A stretch of DNA of 64,000 nucleotides. Source: Brevibacterium pigmentatum. Its GTDB lineage: Bacteria > Actinomycetota > Actinomycetes > Actinomycetales > Brevibacteriaceae. How positions within the stretch are numbered: the stretch's first letter is position 1; each line of letters begins with the position of its first letter. Position numbers and translations under genes: made by a program. Shown in pieces: positions 9,051 to 17,326 of the stretch. The notes under the pieces were generated by a model. That model worked only from the letters and a program-made list of their open reading frames with translations. It was not told the origin of the DNA and did no database searches. Location of the stretch: the NCBI RefSeq assembly GCF_011617465.1, contig NZ_CP050153.1, forward strand, positions 2,852,001-2,916,000, read 5' to 3'.

Positions 9051-9673
9051 GGGGTCATCCTCGCCGAGGCGGGACCCGCCGTTCCGGGACCGCCATCGTC
9101 ATCGATCGCCTCGGTGAATGGGGCGCGGGGCTTGAATACCCCGCCGAAGAGGCGGGAGACCAGTCGCGCCCGCTGCCGGTGATAGCGTTCGACATTCGTG
9201 TTGTAGAAGCGCGCACCGGCGAGGATCCGTTCGGTGAGCACCTGCAGCTGGCCGTGCAGAAGCTGGATCGTCGTGTCGATCTCTTCGTTGACCGCAGCCC
9301 GCTGGGAACGGGCAGAGTCCGAGGTGAGGGACCTCTCCGTCAGCGCCGCGGGGATGAGTGCGGCGTCATCGACGGCGTCGGTCAGGGCGTTTTCGGCTGC
9401 GGCGCCGCGGTGGTCGAAGGAGGCGCGTTCGGCAGAGGCGAGCGCGAGTTCGAGCCGGGACAGGTCCTGTCCGGCGATCTGCTGGAGGGTGCCGATATAA
9501 GCGGGCACGAGAGCGTGGCGGGCGCGGATCTCGCCGATGAGCTGGCGTTTGGCCTCGTCGCACAGCGACCGGGCCATGGACAGCTGGTTGAAGCGCAGGA
9601 CGGTGAGGATGACGAAGAGGACGATGAGAGCGGCGAGCACGCAAGCGCCGACGATGAACCAGACCACGGCCAT
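9047..9673 (-). CDS. LemA-family membrane protein
   Basis: 208 residues: one N-terminal membrane helix (about 3-26), then a helical cytoplasmic domain. The RARHALVPAYIGTLQ region and the later ILAGARFYNTNVERYHRQRA segment match the LemA pattern, in which a membrane helix is followed by a long helical bundle and a conserved FYN motif. The role of LemA proteins is not well defined. It is translationally coupled to truA, an uncommon pairing that gives no clear functional clue. Confidence 0.75.
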   Translation of the reverse strand: MAVVWFIVGACVLAALIVLFVILTVLRFNQLSMARSLCDEAKRQLIGEIRARHALVPAYIGTLQQIAGQDLSRLELALASAERASFDHRGAAAENALTDAVDDAALIPAALTERSLTSDSARSQRAAVNEEIDTTIQLLHGQLQVLTERILAGARFYNTNVERYHRQRARLVSRLFGGVFKPRAPFTEAIDDDGGPGTAGPASARMTP

Positions 9674-9923
9674 TCCCCTCGTTCCATGTGCTGCGCGAGC
9701 ATTTCCGACACCTCAGTTTACGCGGGGTTCAGGCTCGTCGCGAACAGGTCATCATCCGGACACCGAGACGACCATGCGCGGTCACGGAGACGGTCCAACA
9801 CCAGTCACCGACACCGGCATAGAGCGGTCGCTGGGGCCACGATGGGCCGATTTCGGCCAGATGTCGCCGACCTGTCGCCTTCGGGTCATGCGCTCGTCAC
9901 CCGGCGGGCCTTAGCTGGGGCTC

Positions 9924-11105
9924 GTGAGAGTAGCGATCGTTGCAGAATCCTTCCTCCCCAATATGAATGGGGTCACCCACTCACTCCTGCGGGTCCTCGA
10001 CCATCTGGCCGACCGCGGCGACGAGGTCCTCGTCATCGCTCCGGGCACGCGCAGGGACGGTCCGAAGGAGGTCGCCGGCGCCCGCATCGTCCGGGTCCCC
10101 TCGATCGCCTTGCCGAAGTATCGGCGCATCCGTGTCGCCCCCGGCGGCGTCACCCGGATCCGCCGACTGCTGCAGCGCTTCGCCCCGGACGTCGTCCATC
10201 TGGCCAGCCCGTTCGTCCTCGGTTGGCGCGGGGTCCTCGCCGCCCAGGCACTCAATCTGCCGACCGTGGCGATCTACCAGACCGAGGTTCCCGCCTATGC
10301 CGCCCGGTACGGAATGCACGGCATCGAGGCCATGCTGTGGAACCACGTCCGCAATATCCACCAGCATTCCTCTCTGACGCTGGCCCCGTCCTCGTACACG
10401 ATCGATCAGCTGCAAGGGCTCGGGGTCGCCGAGGTGGCATTGTGGGCCCGTGGGGTCGATTCCTCCCGCTTCGACCCGGGTCACCGGTCCGAGGCCTGGC
10501 GTCGAAGCATTGCCCCGAACGGTGAGAAGATCATCGGCTTCGTCGGCAGGTTGGCCGCGGAGAAGCAGGTCGAAGACCTGGCCGCGCTCACCGATCTGCC
10601 CGGGGCGAAGGTCGTCATCGTCGGTGACGGTCCTTGGCGGACACGTCTGCAGCGGCTGCTGCCGGAGGCTCATTTCACCGGGTTCCTCGGCGGGGATGCC
10701 CTGGCCCAGGCGGTGGCGAGCTTCGACCTCATGGTCGCCCCTGGTGAGCTCGAGACCTTCTGCCAGACGATTCAGGAGGCCATGGCCTCCGAGGTGCCGG
10801 TCATCGCTCCCGCCCGAGGCGGCCCGCTCGACCTCGTCGACTCCTCACGCACCGGGTGGCTCTACACCCCGAAGGACCTCGGTGCCATGCGAGCGCATGC
10901 GGCCGACCTCCTCGGCGACGAGGCGAAACGGCGGGCTTTCGGAGTCGCCGGTCGTGAGCAGGTGCAGGCCAGGAGCTGGAAGAGCGTGTGCTCACAGCTC
11001 GTCGGCCACTATTCGCGGGCGATCGAGAACCCCGCCCCGCAGGTGCTCGGCCGCGGATTCAGCTCGATGGTCAACTCCGGACTGGAGAATCCACTCCCCT
11101 ACTGA
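9924..11105 (+). CDS. mgtA: GDP-mannose-dependent alpha-mannosyltransferase, MgtA/PimB type (GT4)
   Basis: 393-residue GT-B glycosyltransferase. The N-terminal AIVAESFLPNMNGVTHS (4-20) is the acceptor-side signature of the MgtA/PimB group, and the C-terminal half carries the donor site with GFVGRLAAEKQVEDL and the E-x7-E motif in ELETFCQTIQEAMA. Relatives add mannose from GDP-mannose to phosphatidylinositol or glucuronosyl-diacylglycerol at the inner face of the membrane, feeding lipomannan-type glycolipids. The exact acceptor cannot be read from sequence. It starts at GTG behind a GGGG stretch and stands alone, convergent with the hydrolase downstream. Confidence 0.85.
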   Translation: MRVAIVAESFLPNMNGVTHSLLRVLDHLADRGDEVLVIAPGTRRDGPKEVAGARIVRVPSIALPKYRRIRVAPGGVTRIRRLLQRFAPDVVHLASPFVLGWRGVLAAQALNLPTVAIYQTEVPAYAARYGMHGIEAMLWNHVRNIHQHSSLTLAPSSYTIDQLQGLGVAEVALWARGVDSSRFDPGHRSEAWRRSIAPNGEKIIGFVGRLAAEKQVEDLAALTDLPGAKVVIVGDGPWRTRLQRLLPEAHFTGFLGGDALAQAVASFDLMVAPGELETFCQTIQEAMASEVPVIAPARGGPLDLVDSSRTGWLYTPKDLGAMRAHAADLLGDEAKRRAFGVAGREQVQARSWKSVCSQLVGHYSRAIENPAPQVLGRGFSSMVNSGLENPLPY

Positions 11106-11138
11106 TGCGACCACGTGGCCGCGGCCTCGCCTCGGCGC

Positions 11139-11708
11139 TCAGGCGAGGCTTGTCGTCCAGTCGGCGACAGTGAGCACTGTCGCCTGCTTGGGGAACACTT
11201 TCTCGGTGAGCACGGTGTGCACTTCGGGGTCGCGGTCGGCACAGGCGTCGGAGAGCACCGTGAGTTCGAAGTCGAGGTCAGCGGCCTGACGCACCGTTGA
11301 GAGCACGACTCCGCTCGTGGCGACTCCGGCGAGAACGAGAGATGATGCCCCATAGCCGCGCAGCAGCACCTCGAGGTCGCTGCCGGTGAAGGCGCTGATG
11401 CGACGCTTGGTCACGATAGGCTCGCCCTGATGGCGGTCGAGGGTTTCATGGATGCTCGTCGAGGCATGCGTCTCGTCGACGTCGCCATGAGCGGCGATCT
11501 GCGCGAACGACGCCGTTGCGGCCAGTTCGGGATGTCCTTCGCGCAGGGCCACTCGCACCCAGACGACGGGGATGTCGTGGCTGCGGGCTGCGGCGACGGC
11601 GTCACGCGCGCGTTCGAGCACACCGGTCGAGGCGAAGGCGTCGTCTCCGGCGATGCCGTTCTGGAAGTCCATGGCCAACAGGACTGTATTCTCGGTGCCG
11701 GTCATCAT
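11139..11708 (-). CDS. Isochorismatase-fold (cysteine hydrolase family) protein lacking the usual Cys
   Basis: 189 residues with the isochorismatase-like fold: catalytic-type Asp in LLAMDFQNGI, Lys in IVTKRRISAF, and the loop VLAGVATSGVVLSTVRQA. In amidase-type members this loop reads GxxTxxCV and the Cys is the nucleophile; here that position is Val, as in true isochorismatases and some uncharacterised relatives. Hydrolysis through a thiol intermediate is therefore unlikely; the substrate is unknown. Two start ATGs are adjacent. GGAG is only two bases before the first and five before the second, so translation may begin three bases later. Confidence 0.8.
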   Translation of the reverse strand: MMTGTENTVLLAMDFQNGIAGDDAFASTGVLERARDAVAAARSHDIPVVWVRVALREGHPELAATASFAQIAAHGDVDETHASTSIHETLDRHQGEPIVTKRRISAFTGSDLEVLLRGYGASSLVLAGVATSGVVLSTVRQAADLDFELTVLSDACADRDPEVHTVLTEKVFPKQATVLTVADWTTSLA

Positions 11709-11822
11709 GTCTCCTTCGGTTCGGGCGGGGGTTCGTCCCCTCTGCCGCCGAGGCTACTCCTCCCACCAGGTGTTCCGCTGAGTCCCGGCTCACAACCGGC
11801 TCAGACTCTCGGAATCGAATCG

Positions 11823-11891
11823 CCGACCGCTCACGTCAGCGTCGCCGCATCAAGCTATGCGATGAGCGATCGACGGCAACTCGAGCGGTCG
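11823..11891 (-). repeat. 70-bp intergenic repeat family B, copy 1
   Basis: Bounded by inverted ends CCGACCGCTC and GAGCGGTCG, with the core ATCAAGCTATGC. It aligns without gaps to the copy at 32223-32292 with about 53 of 69 identities. It lies 11 bases beyond the stop codon of bioN, at the 3' end of the biotin transport operon, so it may act as a 3' RNA hairpin or terminator. Confidence 0.75.
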
Positions 11892-11901
11892 ATCGAGACG
11901 G

Positions 11902-12552
11902 TCAGTCCACGATGCCGCGGGCGTCGAGTGCCCGGCCGGTGTCCTGTGCGTACTTGACCGACCGAAGGATCGCCGGGACGACCCGAGCCTTGATGCTCGA
12001 GTCCATTCCCCTGGCCCGCGCGGCACGTTCAGCCTCCCCGAGCAGGCCGGAGATATGCGAGATCGCCCGGACCATGAGGCCCGCGGTCAACGCGATCGCT
12101 TCCGTATTCACCCCGAAGAACCGCAGCGGTGAGACGATCACGGTGAACGCGTCGAGCAGCTGCCCCACCGAGGTGGTCAGGGTGAGCATCAACGCCGCCT
12201 GCACACACGCGAAGATGGTCCCAGCGACCGCCAGGCCCGAGCCGGTGGATCCGAAGAAGAACTGCAGCCCCATGATGAGCGCCACGAGCACCGCGACGTA
12301 GATCCACGTGAGCAGGAAGTTTCGCAGCCGCAGCCGAGCCGTGAATCCGATGACGACGAGGACTGCGAACATCGACCAGTTGACCGTCGCGTCGCGGAAT
12401 ATGAGCGCCACGATGCCGATGATCCCGATCACCGACAGTTTCACCCCGGTCGGCACATCATGCAGCCATCCCCGAGGATGGGCCACCTTTCCGAAGAGCT
12501 GCGGGCGGGATTTGATGCCCGCCTTCTTCCGCCACGTCTCCAGCTGGGTCAT
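11902..12552 (-). CDS. bioN: Biotin ECF transporter transmembrane component BioN
   Basis: 216-residue EcfT-type membrane subunit. Several membrane helices occupy about 35-130. The coupling region near the C-terminus contains EAERAARARGM, the Ala-Arg-Gly motif that EcfT proteins use to contact the ATPase. Its start overlaps the bioM stop by four bases, making it the last gene of bioY-bioM-bioN. Together they form an energy-coupling factor importer for biotin. A 70-bp repeat follows immediately. Confidence 0.88.
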   Translation of the reverse strand: MTQLETWRKKAGIKSRPQLFGKVAHPRGWLHDVPTGVKLSVIGIIGIVALIFRDATVNWSMFAVLVVIGFTARLRLRNFLLTWIYVAVLVALIMGLQFFFGSTGSGLAVAGTIFACVQAALMLTLTTSVGQLLDAFTVIVSPLRFFGVNTEAIALTAGLMVRAISHISGLLGEAERAARARGMDSSIKARVVPAILRSVKYAQDTGRALDARGIVD

Positions 12553-13277
12553 GGCGTATCGCTCATGATGATGTTCCGGTAGGTGGCGACCGCCTCGGCG
12601 GGGGTGGAATCGGCTGCGATTCGACCGTCTTCGACGACCACGGCGCGCTGGGCGATCTGTGCGAACCCCAGATCATGGGTGGTGAGGATGATCCGCACTC
12701 CGCGCCGCGTGACGAGTTCCTGCAGATGGAGGCGCAGGCGCTCCTTGTTGCGCAGATCGAGCAGAGTCGTCGGCTCGTCGAGGACGAGGATCTGCGGGTC
12801 GACGGCGAGCACAGCGGCCAAGGCCACGAGCTGCCGCTGACCGCCGGAGAGTTCGTAGACACTGCGATCGGCGAGGTCGGCGATGCCGAGCTCATCGAGG
12901 ACCGCCAGCGCCGCGGCCCGACGTTCCCTCTTGGGCACAGATTTGCGCAGGGACAGTTCGATGTCCTCGATCGCGGTCGGCATGACCAACTGCGCGGCCG
13001 GATCGGTGAAGACGAAACCGACGCGCGATCGCACCTTCGCTGCCTGGCGGCGCGGGTCGAAGCCGTCGACGAGGACTTCGCCCGCATTCGCTGTGACCAG
13101 ACCGTTGAACAGCTGCAGCAGGGTCGACTTTCCCGAGCCGTTCGCGCCGATGACGGCGACGATGTCTTCGGTGAGGGTGAGGTTGACGTCTTGGAGGATC
13201 GGGCGCACGACATCGCCGTCGGGTCCTTCGTCGAGGACTCCGACGCCGACGTCGTTCAGCCGGATCTCCCGTGTCAC
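12549..13277 (-). CDS. bioM: Biotin ECF transporter ATPase BioM
   Basis: 242-residue ABC ATPase. Walker A GANGSGKST (44-52), signature LSGGQRQLVAL (near 143) and Walker B ILVLDEPTTLLD are intact. It powers biotin uptake through BioN and the BioY substrate-binding subunit. It overlaps bioY upstream and bioN downstream by four bases each, so the three subunits are translationally coupled. Confidence 0.92.
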   Translation of the reverse strand: MTREIRLNDVGVGVLDEGPDGDVVRPILQDVNLTLTEDIVAVIGANGSGKSTLLQLFNGLVTANAGEVLVDGFDPRRQAAKVRSRVGFVFTDPAAQLVMPTAIEDIELSLRKSVPKRERRAAALAVLDELGIADLADRSVYELSGGQRQLVALAAVLAVDPQILVLDEPTTLLDLRNKERLRLHLQELVTRRGVRIILTTHDLGFAQIAQRAVVVEDGRIAADSTPAEAVATYRNIIMSDTP

Positions 13278-13930
13278 TTGGCGTCCTGCTCCTGACGCAC
13301 CGACACCGATTCCACGCTGACGCCGCGACGACGCAGGATGTCCGGGAACGCACGGTGGATGAGCAGAGCCACCGAGGCGGCCAGGATGTTCTTCACAATG
13401 TCACCGGGCCAGTAGATGAGGTCCGCGGCCGCTGCCGCACTCAGCGGCAGGTCGCCGTTGATCGACATGCCGAGGATGCCCAGGGGGTGGTTGAGCAGGA
13501 TGCTGCCGCCGAATCCGCCGACGAACAGTGCCACACCGAGCCTCATCCCCTTGAAGCGACGCACGGCCCAGTGAGCGGCAAGTCCGGCGACGAGGGCGTA
13601 GAGGGCGAACGAGACGATGTAGCCGGCGCTCGGCCCGGCGAGGATGCCGATTCCGCCGCGCATCCCCGAGAAGATCGGCAGGCCGACGAGCCCGAGCACA
13701 ACGTAGAGCAGGGTGGCCGCGAATCCGCGCCACGGCCCGAGCACCATTCCACACAGAGCGATCGAGAAGGTCTGCAGAGTGATCGGCACACCGAGGGGCC
13801 CGACCGGGACCGGGGGCATCATCGCAAAGGCCGCGATCAGCGCAGCGAAGACCGCAATGAGAGCGATATCCGTGCCGGCAGAGCGGGGGCGGGTGATTCC
13901 CGCCGAGGTCGTGCTGTGAGTCGGTGTCAT
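13274..13930 (-). CDS. bioY: Biotin-specific S component BioY
   Basis: 218-residue integral membrane protein that binds biotin. A polar N-terminus of about 25 residues is followed by six predicted helices. GPLGVPITLQTF and the later GPSAGYIVSF segment match the BioY family. It is the first gene of bioYMN. A BioQ-type palindrome and a leader hairpin lie upstream, implying repression when biotin is sufficient. No biotin synthesis genes (bioA/B/D/F) are in the window, so uptake may be the main supply (inference). Confidence 0.94.
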   Translation of the reverse strand: MTPTHSTTSAGITRPRSAGTDIALIAVFAALIAAFAMMPPVPVGPLGVPITLQTFSIALCGMVLGPWRGFAATLLYVVLGLVGLPIFSGMRGGIGILAGPSAGYIVSFALYALVAGLAAHWAVRRFKGMRLGVALFVGGFGGSILLNHPLGILGMSINGDLPLSAAAAADLIYWPGDIVKNILAASVALLIHRAFPDILRRRGVSVESVSVRQEQDAK

Positions 13931-13974
13931 GAGTACTCCATTGTTCGTGGTTCGTCCGGCTCCGGACCGGGGAA

Positions 13975-14023
13975 CGCTCGAGGCGGCCTCGAGCGCCCCT
14001 CAACTGTAGCTGAACGGTGTTCA
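13975..14023 (-). promoter_or_regulatory. BioQ-type operator and leader hairpin of bioYMN
   Basis: TGAACGGTGTTCA (14011-14023) is a perfect TGAAC-N3-GTTCA palindrome, close to the operator reported for the actinobacterial TetR-family biotin repressor BioQ. It lies about 80 bases before the bioY start. Between them, a 9-bp perfect stem CGCTCGAGG / CCTCGAGCG (13975-13995) could form in the leader. The BioQ gene itself is not in this window. Confidence 0.75.
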
Positions 14024-14114
14024 GGAGCAGTACTCGGGGGTCTTATTCGAAGCCGCCTCGGTGAGGGTGTGCCCACGTTTCCGTGCGCAGGAGCCCCTCA
14101 ACGGTCGCGGAGGA

Positions 14115-15698
14115 TCACTCCCATTCGATGGTGCCCGGAGGCTTCGAAGTGACGTCGAGGACGACGCGGTTGATGTCGTCGACCTCGTTGGTGATGCGGT
14201 TGGAGATCACGGAGAGCACGTCATAGGGGATGCGCGTCCAGTCCGCGGTCATCGCGTCTTCGCTCGAGACCGGGCGCAGCACGACGGGGTGGCCGTAGGT
14301 GCGGCCGTCGCCCTGGACTCCGACGGAGCGGACATCAGCCAGGAGCACGACCGGACACTGCCAGATCTCTCCATCGAGGCCGGCCTTCGTCAGCTCTGCG
14401 CGGGCGATGGCGTCTGCCTTGCGCAGGATGTTCAGTCGCTCCTCGGTGACCTCGCCGATGATGCGGATGCCCAGGCCGGGGCCGGGGAACGGCTGGCGGG
14501 AGACGATGACCTCGGGCACCCCGAGCTCGCGGCCGATGGCGCGGACCTCGTCCTTGAACAGGGCGCGCAGGGGTTCGATGAGCTGGAACTGGATGTCATC
14601 GGGCAGGCCGCCGACATTGTGGTGGCTCTTGATGTTCGCGGTGCCCGATCCCCCGCCGGATTCGACGACGTCGGGGTAGAGGGTGCCCTGGACGAGGAAG
14701 GCGATCTCTTCGCCTTCACCTTCCTGAGCCTCGAGCACGAGGTCGGCGGCGGCGGTCTCGAAGGTGCGGATGAACTCGCGGCCGATGATCTTGCGCTTCT
14801 CCTCCGGGTCGGTGACTCCGGCGAGTTGGGACAGGAACTGTTCGCGCGCATCGACGGTGACGAGGCGGACGCCGATCGAGTCGACGTAGTCCTTTTCGAC
14901 CTGGACGCGTTCGTCCTGACGCAGCAGACCGTGATCGACGAAGACGCAGGTGAGCTGATCGCCGATGGCCTTGTGGACGAGCGCCGCGGCCACGGAGGAA
15001 TCAACGCCGCCGGAGAGGCCGCAGATGACCTTCTTGTTGCCGACGCGGGCGCGGATGAGTTCGACCTGTTCGTCGATGACGGATTCGTTCGTCCAGTCGG
15101 CTTCGAGGCCGGCGACGTTGAACAGGAAGTTCTCGAGGATCTTCTGCCCGTTCTCCGAGTGGAGGACTTCGGGGTGCCACTGCACGCCGGCGAACTTCTT
15201 CGCCGCGCATTCGAAGGCTGCGACGGGGGTGTCCGGGGTGGAGGCGAGGACGTCGAAGCCGCCGGGCGCCTCGGCGACGGAGTCCCCGTGGGACATCCAG
15301 ACCTTGTAGTTGCCCGGGGTCTCGGCCAGGAGTGCTCCGGCCTGCGACACGGAGACCGGGGTGGATCCGTATTCGCGCTTATCGGTCTTGGCTACGCGGC
15401 CGCCGAGGGCGGTCGACATGAGCTGGAAGCCGTAGCAGATGCCCATCGTGGGCACTCCGAGGTCGAACACCGAGGTGTCGAAGTTCGGGGCGGCGGCGTC
15501 GTTGACGCTCGAGGGGCCACCGGAGAGCACGATGGCCACGGGGTTCTTCGCCGCGAACTCGGACGCGGGCGCGTCGTGGGCGATGATCTCCGAGTACAGG
15601 CCGGCTTCGCGGATGCGGCGCGCGATGAGCTGGGCGTACTGGGCGCCGAAATCGACGACGAGGACGGGGGGCACCTGCGTGCTCTGGGATTGCGTCAT
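14115..15698 (-). CDS. guaA: GMP synthase (glutamine-hydrolysing)
   Basis: 527-residue enzyme converting XMP, ATP and glutamine to GMP. The N-terminal class I glutamine amidotransferase carries the nucleophile Cys in MGICYGFQ (C88) and a His-Pro-Glu segment ([12 protein letters not shown]). The ATP-pyrophosphatase domain has the P-loop [12 protein letters not shown], and the C-terminal dimerisation domain ends [17 protein letters not shown], the usual GuaA terminus. Length is normal. It is downstream of the SURF1/DUF3817 genes and near guaB3, the typical actinobacterial guanine-nucleotide neighbourhood. Confidence 0.98.
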   Translation of the reverse strand: MTQSQSTQVPPVLVVDFGAQYAQLIARRIREAGLYSEIIAHDAPASEFAAKNPVAIVLSGGPSSVNDAAAPNFDTSVFDLGVPTMGICYGFQLMSTALGGRVAKTDKREYGSTPVSVSQAGALLAETPGNYKVWMSHGDSVAEAPGGFDVLASTPDTPVAAFECAAKKFAGVQWHPEVLHSENGQKILENFLFNVAGLEADWTNESVIDEQVELIRARVGNKKVICGLSGGVDSSVAAALVHKAIGDQLTCVFVDHGLLRQDERVQVEKDYVDSIGVRLVTVDAREQFLSQLAGVTDPEEKRKIIGREFIRTFETAAADLVLEAQEGEGEEIAFLVQGTLYPDVVESGGGSGTANIKSHHNVGGLPDDIQFQLIEPLRALFKDEVRAIGRELGVPEVIVSRQPFPGPGLGIRIIGEVTEERLNILRKADAIARAELTKAGLDGEIWQCPVVLLADVRSVGVQGDGRTYGHPVVLRPVSSEDAMTADWTRIPYDVLSVISNRITNEVDDINRVVLDVTSKPPGTIEWE

Positions 15699-15758
15699 GA
15701 TCCAATTCTAAGCGTCGGCGACCGGACGCCCGAATTCGGGTCAGACGGCCATCTCAGT

Positions 15759-15862
15759 GCGGTTGCGCACGCATCGACGGGCCACCTCGGTGAGGGGTGA
15801 ACTGGGCCGGCCTCACCACCGCGGTTGCGCACGGATCGGTGGGCCGCCTCGGGGAGGGTGGG
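15759..15862. repeat. Two 42-bp direct repeats containing the CCTCGG motif
   Basis: The units at 15759-15800 and 15821-15862 begin GCGGTTGCGCACG and end in a CCTCGGKGAGGG block, matching at about 35 of 42 positions with a 62-bp period. They fill the gap between the DUF3817 gene and guaA. The second half contains the CCGCCTCGG 9-mer that recurs across the window. Confidence 0.65.
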
Positions 15863-15869
15863 TTCTGTC

Positions 15870-16307
15870 TTAGGACTTGGGGGCGACGACGACGGCGGCT
15901 TCGAGCTCCGCGTCGACCTGGCGGTGGATGCGACGTTCGAGGATGAACGACATCACGGGCACGACGCCGGCCAGGGCGAGGATGAGGTAGCGGCCGAGCG
16001 TCCAGCGCATCTGCTGATTGAGCCAGAAGCAGCCGATGAGGTACACGACGTAGCACCAACCGTGGCAGATCGCGATGGCCGCGGCGAGGTTGAAGCCGCC
16101 GAAATTCAGGGCGGTGGCCGGGTCGGCGGCGATGAGGTACTTGTAGATCATCTCGACCGTGAGGATGAGCAGCATCGTGCCGGTGATGAACGCCATCACA
16201 CGGTAGAACTTCAGCGCATTGCGCGCGGAGGTGAAGCGTTTGACGCTCCACACGTCGTTCTCGTCGAAATCGGGGCGGGAGTCCAAGGACTCGTGTTCTT
16301 CGCTCAC
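15870..16307 (-). CDS. DUF3817 integral membrane protein
   Basis: 145 residues with three predicted helices after a polar N-terminus of about 38 residues. The pattern is that of the actinobacterial DUF3817 family: an LKFYRVMAFITG opening helix, an HGWCYVVYLIG segment containing the conserved His, and a C-terminal helix. Function is unknown. It starts two bases after the SURF1 stop, so the two are probably one transcript; this pairing with SURF1 recurs in actinobacteria and may relate to respiratory-chain biogenesis (inference). Confidence 0.85.
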   Translation of the reverse strand: MSEEHESLDSRPDFDENDVWSVKRFTSARNALKFYRVMAFITGTMLLILTVEMIYKYLIAADPATALNFGGFNLAAAIAICHGWCYVVYLIGCFWLNQQMRWTLGRYLILALAGVVPVMSFILERRIHRQVDAELEAAVVVAPKS

Positions 16308-16309
16308 GC

Positions 16310-17326
16310 TCAGTTTCCTCCGGTCGTGGAAGTGTCGGTCGGTTCGGATGTCTTTCCGGGCGTCTTCCCGGCCTTCTTTCCGGGTGTCTTCCCCGGCTTC
16401 TTCCCACCGTGACGATGGGCCGGCAGTCCGGTCAGTCCGGACATCACCTCGGGGTCGATGGTCGCATCGCCGGCGGGTTTGACGACAACATACTCGACGC
16501 GCTTCTCCGAATCCTGGGAGTCCTCGTCGAGGCGGCGCCGGACGAAGTCGTCACGCAGCAACTGGAACCACATGTAGAGGGCCATGGCTGCGAAGATGAT
16601 CCACTCGAGGGCGTAGACCGCCGACTGCAGATCGAATCCGCCCTCGTCGCGCGTGGTCGTCGTCGGTACCTGTTCGAGGCCGTCGGTGCCCACCGAGGCG
16701 GCCGCGCCGTCGGCGGTTTCGGGGATGAGGAACCCGGAGTAGGTGAGCAGGTCGGGGAACAGGTTGATGATCTGCGAGGTCGAGACCGTGTGCACCTGAC
16801 CCTCGGGCAGGTCATTGCCCTCGACGGGGCCTTCGATGGGCCCGATCCGCGCGGTCAGTTCGACCTGGCCGTCCCGGGCCTCGGAGGTCATCGCCGTATC
16901 CTCGTCGGTGGTGAAACCGCGGACGACGGGGATCGCGATCGTCTTCTCATCGGCGTTCGGGACCTTGACACCCTCACCGAGGTGGCCCCCGTCCGGGGCG
17001 AACATCGTCACGACCCAATATCCGGAGTCCCCGTCCTGGACGCGTCCGGGGATGACGACCTGAGCGTCGGGGATCCAGTGTCCTGACAGGCTGACCCGCT
17101 GGTCGGCGAGGATGCCGGGCATCGGGGCCTGGGCGTCCATGACGTCGTTGAAGTCCTTGAGCTCATCGACTTCAGCGGATTCCGTGACGTCGTTCTTGTG
17201 CTGGGCTCGGTCGACCTGCCACGCGGAGAGTCCGACGAAGCAGGTGACGAGCACCAGGACGAGGAGCAGGGACCCCAGCCATTTGGGGGTCAGTGCCAGG
17301 CGGAACAGATCAGACCACCGAACCAG
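16310..17326 (-). CDS. SURF1-family cytochrome oxidase assembly protein, start codon unclear
   Basis: About 337 residues. An N-terminal helix (KWLGSLLLVLVLVTCFVGLS) and a second near the C-terminus (YALEWIIFAAMALYMWF) flank an extracytoplasmic domain with the AWQVDRAQHKND segment, typical of SURF1, which aids haem-copper oxidase assembly. The tail carries KTPGK/KKAGK repeats. The start is odd: between the end of guaB3 and the first helix there is no ATG, GTG or TTG in frame. The nearest options are CTG (17326) or GTT (17323), both overlapping the guaB3 stop; the first GTG lies inside the helix. The frame also continues upstream within guaB3, where it looks non-coding. Confidence 0.8.
   Translation of the reverse strand: MVRWSDLFRLALTPKWLGSLLLVLVLVTCFVGLSAWQVDRAQHKNDVTESAEVDELKDFNDVMDAQAPMPGILADQRVSLSGHWIPDAQVVIPGRVQDGDSGYWVVTMFAPDGGHLGEGVKVPNADEKTIAIPVVRGFTTDEDTAMTSEARDGQVELTARIGPIEGPVEGNDLPEGQVHTVSTSQIINLFPDLLTYSGFLIPETADGAAASVGTDGLEQVPTTTTRDEGGFDLQSAVYALEWIIFAAMALYMWFQLLRDDFVRRRLDEDSQDSEKRVEYVVVKPAGDATIDPEVMSGLTGLPAHRHGGKKPGKTPGKKAGKTPGKTSEPTDTSTTGGN

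Noticed and set aside
9179..10525. A 448-codon plus-strand frame spanning the LemA-like gene and part of the mannosyltransferase
   Set aside because: It is antisense to one real gene and out of frame with the other, with no recognisable domain.
15759..15862. Small gene in the gap before guaA
   Set aside because: The sequence is accounted for by two direct repeats, and no frame has a ribosome site or plausible product.
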